From: Candidatus Azobacteroides pseudotrichonymphae genomovar. CFP2
GTDB lineage: Bacteria; Bacteroidota; Bacteroidia; Bacteroidales; Azobacteroidaceae
Reading direction: 5' to 3'
DNA length: 64,000 nucleotides
Assembly: GCF_000010645.1 (NCBI RefSeq)
Contig: NC_011565.1
Coordinates: forward strand, 1,006,001 to 1,070,000
The notes under the pieces are model-generated. The model was not told where the DNA came from. It searched no databases and was given only the letters and a program-made list of their open reading frames with translations. Positions 16,699-26,286 of this stretch are shown piece after piece. The stretch's first letter is position 1; each line of letters opens with the position of its first letter. The position numbers were made by a program, and so were the translations under genes.

Positions 16699-17034
16699 AT
16701 GAAAGCATATTTTGGATGGCAACGTGCCAATAAACTTGGCGGCAGTTCTTTCTATGCTGCAAGGATGGGATTGAACGGTATAGAATGCAAGATGATTCCG
16801 TATGCTGTAATCGACGATTGTGAGCATTGCTTTCTCAATGGGGAATTATGTGATTTCTGGAAAAATATTGATCCTACAGAAGAACAAGGATGGGAACAAT
16901 TATCCGAAAATTACAGTGACTGGCTTGGATTGGCAAGTCCGCTCTTTGAAAGAGCAGAAGAATTGAGATATTTCATTCTGCATAATGACCATTCTAATAT
17001 CACATTGGGAAATGTAGGTAAGCTATCAAAATAG
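16699..17034 (+). CDS. hypothetical 111-aa protein
   Basis: ATG 16699. Globular composition with several Trp and Cys: YFGWQRANKLGG, IDDCEHCFLNGELCDFW, then WEQLSENYSDWLGL and LFERAEELRYFILHNDHSN. The C-x2-C...C group could bind a metal. No signal peptide. The region just upstream (16100-16698) has no gene I can support. Family not recognised. Confidence 0.55.
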   Translation: MKAYFGWQRANKLGGSSFYAARMGLNGIECKMIPYAVIDDCEHCFLNGELCDFWKNIDPTEEQGWEQLSENYSDWLGLASPLFERAEELRYFILHNDHSNITLGNVGKLSK

Positions 17035-17848
17035 CTCGCTTAAAAAACTTTGATGGAGTTTGAATATTTTCTATTTCAATACAAGTAGCTAGTTAATACT
17101 TTAAACTTCGCATTTAAATACTGTTTTGCATTTTTCTTCAGTTTAATTTTGGAAAAATCAACTACACAACCCGACCTCAAAAAAAAATCGTCTCTACTAG
17201 AAAACGTTGTCTATAGTACTTTTTTTGTGTAAAATACAATTTAGTCCTATATCAATATTAAGCTAGTCGGTAGTTCATTCTTTTTATCTCTTTTTATGAG
17301 AGTTGCCCGAAAATAGGAATGATTTTCCTTTTTTAAGTCGATAGTGTTTGTGTGTGGATTGTTATTCCATAATAGAGTTTTTATAGATACATTCATGTCT
17401 ATGGAAGGGCTTGTTCTACAGTGTCGACAATTATCACAGCATTGTAGGTTTTCCCTGAACAAACGAACAGATCCCGTTCTCATATTAACACTAAACTAGT
17501 GCACACCTGTTGTATGATTGACTGAACTCGAAGTAACTGTCTCCTTGTCGACTCTGGGTTGGGTATGTGAATTTACAAACAAGAAAGAAACAATCATAAC
17601 TGTCACAAGTATGAAAAATAGACTAACTTCAGCCTCTATTCTACTTTCTATTCATATTTCATATAAACACAGAGAGAAGCTCTGTGTTGTGTGTATTGTT
17701 TTATATACAAGAGTGTATTAAACTGATACAGAAGAAAAAAAAGAAATAAGAGTTGTTTCTATCCTATTAAAGTGTCAAATTCGTAAAAGTACGTGAAAGT
17801 ATAAGAAAGGCATTTCAAATTTTTTATGATAAATAACAAAATCACACC
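17035..17848. other. intergenic region, no supported gene
   Basis: Two opposing frames (17247-17483 minus, 17518-17721 plus) have poor composition and no conservation. A hairpin AACACAGAG/CTCTGTGTT lies at about 17667-17690. The remainder is AT-rich. Confidence 0.4.
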
Positions 17849-18478
17849 ATGAAACAAGTTCAATGTTCGTTGATTGCTCTCATTTTACTGGTTAAAATAC
17901 CTGCTTTTAGCAATGGTGAAAATGATATGACTTTTTTCGTTTATTCAGGAATAAACAGAGAAGATTATTATAATTTTCATTGGGAAAGAGATCCTTCTGA
18001 TCCAAAATGCAATCTTCCTTATACAAGGAAGTCTATGCTGTCAGAAGGAATAGGTATAGAATTGATGTACAAAGAAGTCTCACTTGATTGTAAAATCAAG
18101 TTTAATTTAGGTATGGATAATAATAAAATTGGTTATTCGGGTAATTCTATTGGTATTAAACATTATAATTCAGTATATAATAATTCCGACAACAATAAGA
18201 TCTTTGCTGGTATCACTATGAATAATATTTTTGACACTAGCAATAGTTTGAATGATATTGTTAAAAAATTTTCAGTTGTAACTGGATTAAGATATTTTTC
18301 CCCCAGTGGAATTTATTTATCCCCGTATATAGGACTACAAGGGAACAATTATCATAATGATGATTCTATTAATTGCTATAAGCCTGATGCCCTACCGTTG
18401 TTTATCCCGTGTTGTGGATTAAATATGGGATTTCGGTACCATCTAAGAAGTAAACAGAAATTAAGCGATATGTTCTAA
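17849..18478 (+). CDS. secreted beta-rich protein, possible outer-membrane barrel
   Basis: A 209-residue protein with a Sec signal (MKQVQCSLIALILLVKIPAFSNG). Alternating hydrophobic/polar strands follow (GIGIELMYKEVSLDCKIKFNLGMD, VVTGLRYFSPSGIYLSPYIGLQG) and end GLNMGFRYHLRSK. The Gly/Tyr/Asn-rich strands are typical of small porin-like beta-barrels of Bacteroidetes. The last ~10 residues after the RYHL strand are polar, unlike a classical C-terminal Phe signal. The start at 17849 gives the full signal peptide. No close family is named. Confidence 0.65.
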   Translation: MKQVQCSLIALILLVKIPAFSNGENDMTFFVYSGINREDYYNFHWERDPSDPKCNLPYTRKSMLSEGIGIELMYKEVSLDCKIKFNLGMDNNKIGYSGNSIGIKHYNSVYNNSDNNKIFAGITMNNIFDTSNSLNDIVKKFSVVTGLRYFSPSGIYLSPYIGLQGNNYHNDDSINCYKPDALPLFIPCCGLNMGFRYHLRSKQKLSDMF

Positions 18479-18559
18479 ATTCATGATGGTGGTGAAATAG
18501 GACTAAAAGAGATGAGAAGTTTATTACACATCCGTTATACTATAACTAACTGATAAAGA

Positions 18560-18751
18560 ATGAATACATATGTGCTAGCAAAAGAAAAAAACTACCGATA
18601 TAACTCTATTATTTTTCATCATTTGTTTCGAAGTAAAGGCAAAGCAATGGAAATTGACGCCTACTTTTGTAATAACGAATTTGCTGAGGGCAAGTATTAT
18701 GGTGGATGTAGGTGTGATAAGATTTACGAGCGTAAATATATATTGATTTAA
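18560..18751 (+). CDS. possible 63-aa protein
   Basis: ATG 18560 to TAA 18751. A basic N-terminal half, then a Cys/Gly part (YFCNNEF, YYGGCRCDKIYERKY). Composition is acceptable, but there is no homolog in the window and no signal peptide. Weak support. Confidence 0.3.
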   Translation: MNTYVLAKEKNYRYNSIIFHHLFRSKGKAMEIDAYFCNNEFAEGKYYGGCRCDKIYERKYILI

Positions 18752-18966
18752 TAATATATAATTAATGATTATTGGTTGGAGAAAAAATATGAAGCCAAGA
18801 AGGTCTGTTGGAGAGAAATAGAGAGTAGGAATTCACCGGTAATTTGACCTGGCATGGCATGTTTGTACATAATATGTTAAGAATGACTTGGACAAAATTA
18901 AAATTATTGAGCAAGAAGTGCTCTTAAGAAAGAGCTCCCTTGATAGGATTATAATAAAAATTTCAG

Positions 18967-19203
18967 ATGAAAAAACTTTCAATGATCGCTTTATTGTGTG
19001 GAATAATAGTGTTTCCAATAGCTGAAGGCAATGCTAAAAGAAATATTCCTTTTAAATATAAGGGTATGGATGAGATAGCTGATTTAAAGCATAGTAGGAC
19101 TGTGAATGTTATGATAACTAGTGTCAAAACGATTGTTTCTGCTGCTATTATTTATAATGTGTACTATTTTTTAAAATTTCCTGATAGAGAAGATACTTGG
19201 TAA
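18967..19203 (+). CDS. secreted/membrane small protein, 78 aa
   Basis: ATG 18967. Signal peptide MKKLSMIALLCGIIVFPIAEGNA, then a polar segment and a hydrophobic helix (NVMITSVKTIVSAAIIYNVYYFL) near the C-terminus, so it is probably membrane-anchored. It has the same architecture (signal plus C-terminal TM) as the 96-aa protein, but no clear sequence similarity. Unknown role. Confidence 0.55.
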   Translation: MKKLSMIALLCGIIVFPIAEGNAKRNIPFKYKGMDEIADLKHSRTVNVMITSVKTIVSAAIIYNVYYFLKFPDREDTW

Positions 19204-19265
19204 GTATCCCAAATAATAAACGCAATGCTTAGGAGAAGAGCAATAGTAATAAGGACTAAATTAGA

Positions 19266-19454
19266 ATGATGGAGAATGATAAAGTCTTCCTTCGTGTCTT
19301 CTGCGCTAAGGAGGAAGTTAATCTTTCCCCCATTGGGGAAGATGTGATAAAGGAATACAGCTATTACTATAGGCTCATATGCTCAGTTGGTCTTTTAAAT
19401 ATTACATATGAAACATGTGGAAGACATTATGGTTTTTGCTCTGATCAGCATTGA
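19266..19454 (+). CDS. possible 62-aa protein
   Basis: ATG 19266, ending at TGA 19454. The first half is charged and the second has RLICSVGLLNITYETCGRHYGFC. Support is limited to an open frame and average composition. It may be a fragment of a larger lost gene. Confidence 0.3.
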   Translation: MMENDKVFLRVFCAKEEVNLSPIGEDVIKEYSYYYRLICSVGLLNITYETCGRHYGFCSDQH

Positions 19455-19607
19455 TACTGAATATAGTCAAATGGATATGGATTTCAAATGTCTTGCTCTG
19501 GAACTCTTGCAGGAATGTACTAGAGAATTGGGAAGAAGAAGAGTGGAAGCAGAAAACTGTTAGATAAAACAAAGATTCAGTATATCTCCTATATAGATAC
19601 TGAGAGG

Positions 19608-19774
19608 ATGATAAGGATCGATGTAGATAAGAAAAAACAAATCCCTACAACGGATGCAATACTTGATGAAAAGTATGGCAAGAAAGGGACACCCATGAGA
19701 GGGGGAAGCTCTTAATAGAGAAGCAATATGCTTACTATAGAGAAAGTATAGCCCAAAAAGACCGAGAAGAATAA
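19608..19774 (+). pseudogene. decayed XRE/HigA-like antitoxin N-terminus
   Basis: MIRIDVDKKKQIPTTDAILDEKYGKKGTPMR is read from ATG 19608 to a stop at 19713. After a frameshift in the GGGGG run, IEKQYAYYRESIAQKDREE follows to 19774. LDEKYG-x-x-GTP-x-R followed by E-x-x-AYYY is the usual lead-in of Bacteroidetes HTH antitoxins. The DNA-binding domain itself is missing. Confidence 0.5.
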
Positions 19775-20080
19775 TAGAACGTTTAAAACATTTACTGTAC
19801 TATGAATTAAAATCAACTAATACCACTAAGGCATTCAGTTTTATTTCCCATCTTTTTTCTTAATCAGTATACATTTAAACTGATGCGGATTGGATTACTG
19901 ATGCACTATCCTGTCTCAAAATTCAATTCCTATTCTTTCTGTTTTTATGCGAGACTGATGTGGTCTCCTTTTAACATCCACGTTGATATTTGAAACTTTA
20001 GGATAGTGGGTTCTTTTGTTGAAGGTCTATAACAATTCCTTACAAGGAGTCTCTAGTTCACGAATCTCAGCTCCTACGAG
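19775..20080. other. intergenic, nothing supported
   Basis: AT-rich sequence between two decayed genes. I see no ORF, RNA gene or clear repeat. Confidence 0.4.
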
Positions 20081-20434
20081 CTATTTGATTTGATCTACTC
20101 CATCTTCGAATAATTCAGGATACTCTTGTTTCAATCTAAGTATTTGTTCCGGATAACTAGTAAAATATCCACCTGGACCAATAAGTTTCATAAATGCTTT
20201 TAGATTCTCTCTGTATGTCAAATTGTATGTCAAATTATTGATTAGATCCTGTTTTTTCCAGCTAAAAGCATGTAGCTATAAAGTCTCAAGCTCTCTCACG
20301 AGAAACTTCTTCTCGGCTAGTCTTAACATATGTTCCTTTTTTAGAGGATTTTTAAAGATAACTGTGATAAGTAAATTCCTCATCAAAGCCCTCCCCTCAG
20401 CTGGGTTCTTAAATGTAAGAGACCGTTCTAGTAA
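20081..20434 (-). pseudogene. helical protein gene with one in-frame TAG
   Basis: On the minus strand a single frame runs from 20434 to TAG 20081, broken only by TAG at 20276-20278. It reads LTFKNPAEGRALM, IFKNPLKKEHMLRLAEKKFLVRELETL, stop, LHAFSWKKQDLINNLTYNLTYRENLKAFMKLIGPGGYFTSYPEQILRLKQEYPELFEDGV (given in parts). The FKNP motif occurs twice, so the protein has an internal repeat. The plus-strand 184-aa frame over this region is its antisense shadow. It may be a new pseudogene; the family is unknown. Confidence 0.4.
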
Positions 20435-20458
20435 TCACTCACATAGCAGGGATGTTGT

Positions 20459-20602
20459 TCAAATCAGCAAATCGATTAAACATTCGTTTACTCGAAAGTT
20501 AGCACAAGCTTGGCTTCTACTGTCCTTTAGATGCTTCTCTGATTTAACTCCTTCCATTATTGTTTGGACCACTATCTCGTTTTCTATATTAACAGTCTTC
20601 AT
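20459..20602 (-). CDS. 47-aa microprotein of CANFRVNECLID family
   Basis: ATG 20602, TGA 20459. It aligns along its length with the ORF at 33106: IMEGVK-x-EKHLK-[DN]-SR, then ACANFRVNECLID. The first Cys of the C-x2-C pair is Ser here. It lies just before the gene fragment 20081-20434 on the same strand, so it again precedes another gene. Confidence 0.6.
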   Translation of the reverse strand: MKTVNIENEIVVQTIMEGVKSEKHLKDSRSQACANFRVNECLIDLLI

Positions 20603-20777
20603 ATGTGAAGGAAAAAATCATTTATTAACAAATGACGCGAGTGGAGATAGAGTTACAAGTTTTATTCCTACTTTTTTTATTCCCGCCAGATCAGCGATAA
20701 TTTATATGTTGCTCATGACGTTCGTATTATATATGTTATATGCAAGCAAATTTGGTTATAAATATCTAACTGCCTGA

Positions 20778-21287
20778 TATTCAAATTCAATTCAATTCGA
20801 TTCAATTTAGTAGCTTATAATTTAGTAGCCTATAATGAGAATAGTTAGTCATGATATTACTCATGACTGGATTTGTTATTATTATTTTTGTGGTGTGAGA
20901 GAAAGCCCAATAGTCACAGCTACTATTACATTACAGACTTGGAATATAGGTGTTGTGTGTGTGGTGAGTGGCCATGTATTATGTCTGTCTCGAGGCTAAT
21001 ATGAGTAATTTATAGATTATCCGAGATTGAATACTGTTTTTCCTTTTCTTTGGACTATTGGGAGTAAGGTTTGCATCTGTTCTTTGAGTATTCTTTCGCG
21101 TATTTATGCATCAGTTTTATTTTTCTTAATTCAGTCTCTGCATACCTCGTCTCCTTCAACCATTCGATTAGGAAAAGATTAGATTTTTCATAAGATTATC
21201 ATAAGATTAGATGATACACTATTTGTTTAAACAATTAATTATTTAATACTCATAAATTATAATAAAATAAACGATTATGATAGTACA
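20778..21287. other. decayed region before crcB
   Basis: TTCAATTCAATTC-type and AATTTAGTAGC tandem repeats lie at about 20788-20835. The minus strand near 21070-21195 reads LIEWLKETRYAETELRKIKLMHKYAKEY, a helical fragment without start or named family. No intact gene. Confidence 0.4.
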
Positions 21288-21316
21288 CTTTCCATAACAA
21301 AGGTTGTTATGGAAAG
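21288..21316. terminator. 13-bp perfect hairpin upstream of crcB
   Basis: CTTTCCATAACAA and TTGTTATGGAAAG pair perfectly around a 3-nt loop. There is no T tail on the plus strand. It could be a bidirectional terminator or an insulating structure. A second short hairpin (CTTGCTAA/TTAGCAAG, about 21320-21342) follows at once. Confidence 0.5.
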
Positions 21317-21328
21317 TAGCTTGCTAAA

Positions 21329-21360
21329 TTTGCATTAGCAAGAAGTAGTTTCTACTTTTG
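21329..21360 (+). promoter_or_regulatory. Bacteroidetes consensus promoter of crcB
   Basis: TTTG at 21329-21332 and TACTTTTG at 21353-21360 are separated by exactly 20 bp, the preferred spacing of the Bacteroidetes -33/-7 promoter. Transcription would start near 21367, only about 5 nt before the ATG. The leader is thus too short for a fluoride riboswitch. Confidence 0.8.
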
Positions 21361-21371
21361 CATTGTAGAGT

Positions 21372-21749
21372 ATGCTTAAGAAAATATTTTTGGTAGGAAT
21401 AGGTGGAGGAATAGGTAGTGTTCTTCGTTTTGTGGTCTCTCTACTGATTGTCAGGATCAGATTTTCTATCTTTCCGTTAACCACTTTTGTTGTCAACTTA
21501 TTAGGGTGCTTTTTTGTTGGGATTTTAGTTGGTTTATCTTTAAAAAATAATTGGTTGGATGAAAATGTGAAAATTTTTTTTATAACTGGATTTTGTGGGG
21601 GATTTACTACTTTCTCATCTTTTTCATTGGAAAATTTTCAGCTCTATCAAGCAGGGAATTACCATACACTTGTTTTATATATTCTAATTAATATTATTGC
21701 AGGATGTGCTGCTGTGTTGCTAGGTTATATTTTAACAGAATTTTTTTAA
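21372..21749 (+). CDS. crcB: fluoride exporter CrcB/Fluc
   Basis: A 125-residue four-helix inner-membrane protein. Hallmarks are GIGGGIGSVLRF at the N-terminus, PLTTFVVNLLGCFFVG with the conserved Asn, and FCGGFTTFSSFSLE with the Phe/Thr/Ser pore residues. It works as an antiparallel dimer that exports fluoride. Length is normal and no residue is missing. It stands alone as an intact housekeeping-type gene within decayed DNA, with its own promoter. A mobile-element cargo role is possible. Confidence 0.93.
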   Translation: MLKKIFLVGIGGGIGSVLRFVVSLLIVRIRFSIFPLTTFVVNLLGCFFVGILVGLSLKNNWLDENVKIFFITGFCGGFTTFSSFSLENFQLYQAGNYHTLVLYILINIIAGCAAVLLGYILTEFF

Positions 21750-22095
21750 ACTATAGTTGACGATGATAATTCAGCCTAGCTTTTCAGACGCCATCGACAC
21801 TTTCAGTAGGCAATATTGATAAAAAATCTCAATATTCTTAAAAACAGCAAAAACGCTTAAATAAAAAAAATAATAAAATAAAAAGAGGAATCCTTTAGTT
21901 TAAAGGGACTATCAATCAATATATATAGGATATCTCTTAATGAGAAAGTTATTTCACTTACGATTTTATAGAAAAAAAAATAAATACGACGATTAATATC
22001 AACAAGAAAAATATTTTTTATAAGAGTTTTAAAAAAAAAAGATGATAATCACTAGATATTCCAGTGATTATCACCTAATGAAAAAATATTTCAAT
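21750..22095. other. AT-rich intergenic region
   Basis: No gene. Poly-A runs are frequent. TCACTAGA...CCAGTGATTATCACC near 22048-22076 forms a partial inverted repeat just beyond the primase-like gene. Confidence 0.4.
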
Positions 22096-24111
22096 TTAGA
22101 AAGGAGCTGGTTCTGTAGTTGAATAGTGATTAATTATTTGATCTATGTCATCAACAAACTTTTCCTTTCCTAACTTCATAAATCTTTCGCTAGCAGTTTT
22201 GCCGTTCCCATCTTCCCTAAATGATGCTGTTCGAGCCGCAAACAATTTAATATTATTTCGCTTAGCAAACTCATTGAGATCTTTGGTTAGCTGAGGCATG
22301 TCCAGTACAGTAGCAGAAGAAAATTTATTTGTGATGTAATACATATCATTTTCATGCTCTTCTCTCTTTTTGCCAAACTGAAAGTTTTCATCTATAGTTC
22401 CTACGACATAACAATTTGGACAATTACAGTGAATAGTTATTACATCTTCAGGAGACTTTGCAATTATAAGAGGCATGTTTGCCGTTGATTCATCTTTTCT
22501 TTGCAAGTTTTTGTAAAGAATATTCATACCAAACAGGTATCTCCTAGAATTTGGAGAATCAGTCAGTTTACTGTTCCTATTTTGCCAATTCAAAATATGA
22601 AATTCATAGAAAAGTTCATATTTCCTTTTGTTTGAATCAAATTCTTGTGATACATCCAACTTAATAATAATAGAATCAGTTTTTTTATGCTTCCATATGT
22701 CCAATTCTTTAAGAATCTCTGCTGAAGCCCCAAATTTTCTTTGGGTGAACTGTAAGAACTCTTCGGGATACTTCTGCTCACATTCATCATTGATTTTAAT
22801 TGAAATAAATCTTGATGATTTGATAGAGTTCTTAACTACATTATCTTTCTGTATAATATACTCCCCCTTATTGTCTATTAACTCTTCCTTCTGAAGAGTA
22901 GACTTAGCATTACTGATAAGTTGTTCAATTTCTGCTTTTACAGTCTTAACTGCTTCTGCTACCTCCTTACCTTCCAATACCATGTTATAGACCTTGTCGC
23001 TGATATCCTTTCTACACCTTCCTTCATTAGGAAGATATATACTTACAGCTTTTGATTCTTTACACAAATCATTCAGCTCTTTCACTCGTTCACGAGAATG
23101 GTTTGTTCCAGCTTTGTCTTCATCATAAAAGACAACAATTTTTTTGTAGCAACATACCAGTTTTTGCATTATTTCTTTTGGAAGCTCGAATTGCTCACTC
23201 ATCGGGGCTATTGTATCGAATCCCATAGCTAAAAGGACTAATGCATCTTTTGGGGACTTAGCTATAATACACGCCTCTTTGATCTCCTTTTGTTCAATTC
23301 GCTCTTTTAGTTTTTTCCATCCAAAAACGAATTCCTTTAGTTCATCTCCAGAGCTATGCTTCCCCCTCTTCCAGATATTAAGAGAATCTATATACTCTTT
23401 CCATTGATACTTTTCTGAGTTTTCATCTCTGTTCCGATGAATATCAACCACCCATTGCCAAATATCGTATATCTTATACTGATAAGCTGCTTTCCCAGTG
23501 TAAGCAATACGATGGTATTTGGTTTCCCTTACATCGTATTCTGCCAGCAACTTCCAATCTACTCCAAGTTTATTCCATGTATCCAACATTGGTATTGAAA
23601 ATCCATCAATAAGTTCTGGAGGAGTTTTAGTAGCACCGTTATATGGCTGTTTGTCCATATTTGAATACTTTGGTTGTTGTTTTTTCACTCCATTCCAGCC
23701 AGTAGATGCGTTAACTTCAGCAGCCACTTCTGGAGTAAGTTCTACAATAGTAGGATTTTTACAAATACTCATCCAACGTAATGCTCTATGAAATTTATTG
23801 AGAGTGTAATCTTTCAGAGAAAATTCAGAGAAAAACTCTTGAGCAATCTCTTTATCTTCCAGTATGGGCTTTTCATAAGGTAATCCATGCTTTTTCTTTA
23901 TTTTCCAAGCTACACTTGCTTCATATTGACAATCATTTTTATAATCCGAAGATTGTGTATTAGATTGTTTATTTACACCTAAAAAGTCAAAAAGCATTTT
24001 CATAGCACTCTTCTTTTCAACTCCATAAAATAGCTTGATAAGCTCAACGATATTCCCTTTCTTGCCCGTACTATTGCAAAACCAACTTGCTCGTTTATAT
24101 TTTTGTGACAT
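22096..24111 (-). CDS. TOPRIM/primase-like replication protein
   Basis: About 671 residues from ATG 24111; a GTG four codons earlier is the alternative start. The N-terminus WFCNSTGKKGNIVELI resembles the end of a CHC2 primase zinc finger, but the finger is truncated and its second Cys is changed. Around residues 283-345 is a TOPRIM-like domain: CIIAKSPKDALVLLAMGFDTIAP, then KIVVFYDEDKAG with the D-x-D pair. The usual E-G of TOPRIM is A-K, a variant also known in phage proteins. Near residue 575 a second IIAKSPEDV motif appears, so part of the domain is duplicated. This suggests a phage or plasmid replication protein. Primase activity is uncertain. No helicase motif is visible. Confidence 0.7.
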   Translation of the reverse strand: MSQKYKRASWFCNSTGKKGNIVELIKLFYGVEKKSAMKMLFDFLGVNKQSNTQSSDYKNDCQYEASVAWKIKKKHGLPYEKPILEDKEIAQEFFSEFSLKDYTLNKFHRALRWMSICKNPTIVELTPEVAAEVNASTGWNGVKKQQPKYSNMDKQPYNGATKTPPELIDGFSIPMLDTWNKLGVDWKLLAEYDVRETKYHRIAYTGKAAYQYKIYDIWQWVVDIHRNRDENSEKYQWKEYIDSLNIWKRGKHSSGDELKEFVFGWKKLKERIEQKEIKEACIIAKSPKDALVLLAMGFDTIAPMSEQFELPKEIMQKLVCCYKKIVVFYDEDKAGTNHSRERVKELNDLCKESKAVSIYLPNEGRCRKDISDKVYNMVLEGKEVAEAVKTVKAEIEQLISNAKSTLQKEELIDNKGEYIIQKDNVVKNSIKSSRFISIKINDECEQKYPEEFLQFTQRKFGASAEILKELDIWKHKKTDSIIIKLDVSQEFDSNKRKYELFYEFHILNWQNRNSKLTDSPNSRRYLFGMNILYKNLQRKDESTANMPLIIAKSPEDVITIHCNCPNCYVVGTIDENFQFGKKREEHENDMYYITNKFSSATVLDMPQLTKDLNEFAKRNNIKLFAARTASFREDGNGKTASERFMKLGKEKFVDDIDQIINHYSTTEPAPF

Positions 24112-24123
24112 TAACACAGACAC

Positions 24124-24878
24124 AGCAGGTGACTACATCAAACGTCTAAAATGTCATTAGACATCTGCAGTCCCTTGCACTGGCAAAGAATTTTTAACAA
24201 AATATTAATTAAATATTCAAGTGGACCGCTCTAAATTGCTTTGCATTAACTACTTATCCTTTTAGAATATTTATGTCAGTTCACTACTATCATGGAACAG
24301 ATAGCTGATCAAATACATCTGTGTAACACTGAAAAGAATGCCATGCGTGATGGTTAACCTAAAATTAACAATCACCTTACCAATTGCTTTGTACATAAGT
24401 TCCAACAAGAGAAAAAAATAATTAAACTCTCAATAAGTATGGAGTTGGATCAACTCCAACTCTCTATGATACCATCTATCTACGACAAGCAAACTTCCGT
24501 TACGACAACGTACATTGAGGTTTTATGTATGATAAGTGTGATTTCATTCTATGAAAGCACACTTGTATGTATTAAAAAAAAAAGCGTGGGTGTATTATTT
24601 AATACGATATCTTAGTTAACAATATTCTTCTGTTGTAATTACAATATTTAACTAAATAAAAAAATAATAACATATTCGAAAAATGCAAATTAAAATGATA
24701 AAGGTTTCATGCTTTTTTTTTATCATTTTTTTTTTTAGATATGTAGATTAACTCATACCCTTTTTTTGTTCGTATTTGTATACAAGTAAGAATAGTAAGA
24801 ATTGAGTATGCATTTTCACCCAGCTTTTCATAGCTCACCTCCAGTGATTATCTTTGTTTTGCTAAAGAAAACAAGATT
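24124..24878. other. intergenic region upstream of primase-like gene
   Basis: No gene supported. Hairpin GGAGTTG/CAACTCC lies near 24444-24460. Long A and T runs at 24570-24590 and 24712-24740 would bend DNA. It could contain the promoter of the primase gene or an origin, but no clear element is seen. Confidence 0.4.
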
Positions 24879-25402
24879 ATGCTTGAGAAGGGATTCTACC
24901 TTGAACACGACTATCCAATCATAACCGAAAAAGCTCTTCATCCACGTAGCTATCGCAACAAACATTGCAGTAATCAGCATGTAATGGTCCATTGTCAGGA
25001 CTACTACTACAAATATGGATATGAGAGAGTACAGCGAAGAACCGACTTGCTTCTACGATGAGATGAAAAAACGCTTATATCATCATTTAGTTCGTGAAGG
25101 GAGAACTCTGTTTATTGTTTATGGGATCACCAATGGGCTGTTTCTACATGAGTATACACAATGACGTGCCGATGGTATCTAGGGAAGGACGTAAAATAAA
25201 GGAAGCCTTCTTTAGCAAGAAAACGAGCATACGGCATCCGGGAGTAAAGCTTTACTGCATCGCATTGTGGCGACCAATAGCCTTTAGAAACCGTGTACGC
25301 TACATGAATCAGAAGTTTGGCGTAACAGAGAGGACATTATCCTTAAGCGGATGGAATTACGGGTGGAAGTTAAAGAATAAAGCTAGACAGCTTGAAGGAT
25401 AA
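24879..25402 (+). pseudogene. unrecognised gene split over three frames
   Basis: Three protein-like frames follow each other and overlap: 24879-25061 (EKGFYLEHDYPIITEKALHP), 25015-25164 (EEPTCFYDEMKKRLYHHLVREGRTLFIVYGI) and 25094-25402 (IKEAFFSKKTSIRHPGVKLYCI, RNRVRYMNQKFGVTERTLSLSGWNYGW). This is the expected pattern of one gene with two frameshifts. The 49-aa middle frame could stand alone. Function unknown. Confidence 0.4.
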
Positions 25403-25566
25403 ATATGTAGAGAGAGAGAAAGAGTTCCATATGCCACTTTTTATCCCTTTTTCTTGCAAATATTCCACTTCAAACAGCACCCATATGATAAAGTTATCCA
25501 ATTTGGTAAAAAGCACTAGAAGGAGTGTATCTTCGAAATCCAATTCTTTTGCCTAGCTTTACCTCC

Positions 25567-25866
25567 ATGAAGATAACTAAGTCCACCCCGGACAAGATTG
25601 AAGTAGAGTACCCAGAGTTAGTAATAGACTATGAGATTCTTACCTCTGAAGAGTTTGAACACAAATGTACTGACTTCAAGAATGTGATGGAGAATCAACG
25701 CAGGAAATGTAACTTAAATACAAGCGATACGATGTACAAGGATAGACTAGACGAGATAAAGGTGAGACTTGACAACCTGATTAAAGAAGCTCAAAAGATC
25801 AAGCATCTCCTTGACTACTACGATGACGAGACAGAGGAAGAGACTATGTCAATAAGGATCAACTAA
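25567..25866 (+). CDS. hypothetical 99-aa acidic coiled protein
   Basis: I start at ATG 25567; a longer frame from 25525 adds an unlikely leader. Hydrophilic with IEVEYPELVIDYEIL, then a helix (YKDRLDEIKVRLDNLIKEAQKIKHLLDYYDDETEEE). No signal peptide. It lies 12 bp upstream of the two-TM gene, so they probably share a transcript. Confidence 0.6.
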   Translation: MKITKSTPDKIEVEYPELVIDYEILTSEEFEHKCTDFKNVMENQRRKCNLNTSDTMYKDRLDEIKVRLDNLIKEAQKIKHLLDYYDDETEEETMSIRIN

Positions 25867-25878
25867 CATAAGACGATC

Positions 25879-26229
25879 ATGAAACTGGAAGATTTCAATC
25901 TGCGTAACATATACCTATGGATAGTCAAGCTTATCCTTTGGCTTTACCTGTTTCGATTCGCCTATAAAATTGTGTATTATATTGCAGAATTATGTGGATT
26001 AAGTTATGATTATTGGGATAGGAATTTGGGTGTTTGCGAATGGGATAGTATGCACATATACAGAGATGGCAGCATTCTTTATGCTTTGGATCGGAATGGT
26101 TGGGCAACCAACATGGCTCTGCTTATTTCAGCAAGTCTTGCAACATTCATGCTCCACGGGCTAAACCATTACTGCAAATGGGACATGATCTCCAGACTGT
26201 TTAAAAGAAAGTCAGATAATAAGGGATAA
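25879..26229 (+). CDS. two-TM membrane protein
   Basis: A 116-residue paralog of the 8652-9011 protein. First TM about 11-38 (IYLWIVKLILWLYLFRFAYKIVYYIA), a loop with one Cys and Trp-Asp pairs (YDYWDRNLGVCEWDS), second TM about 79-95 (MALLISASLATFMLHGL), and a basic tail (RLFKRKSDNKG). Its last bases and trailer are duplicated at 7438-7503. It faces the M23 peptidase gene convergently with decayed DNA between. Confidence 0.7.
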   Translation: MKLEDFNLRNIYLWIVKLILWLYLFRFAYKIVYYIAELCGLSYDYWDRNLGVCEWDSMHIYRDGSILYALDRNGWATNMALLISASLATFMLHGLNHYCKWDMISRLFKRKSDNKG

Positions 26230-26286
26230 ACGCCATTTGACGCATTTTAAGGTATCTTACAGCAATTATCTTCTTTGAGTAATTAA

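Noticed and set aside
20223..20777. 184-aa plus-strand ORF
   Set aside because: It is antisense to two conserved minus-strand frames (20459-20602 and 20081-20434), and its Ser/Phe/Leu-rich composition is typical of a shadow.
21250..21371. Fluoride riboswitch before crcB
   Set aside because: The promoter places the transcript start about 5 nt before the ATG, and the conserved riboswitch bases are absent.
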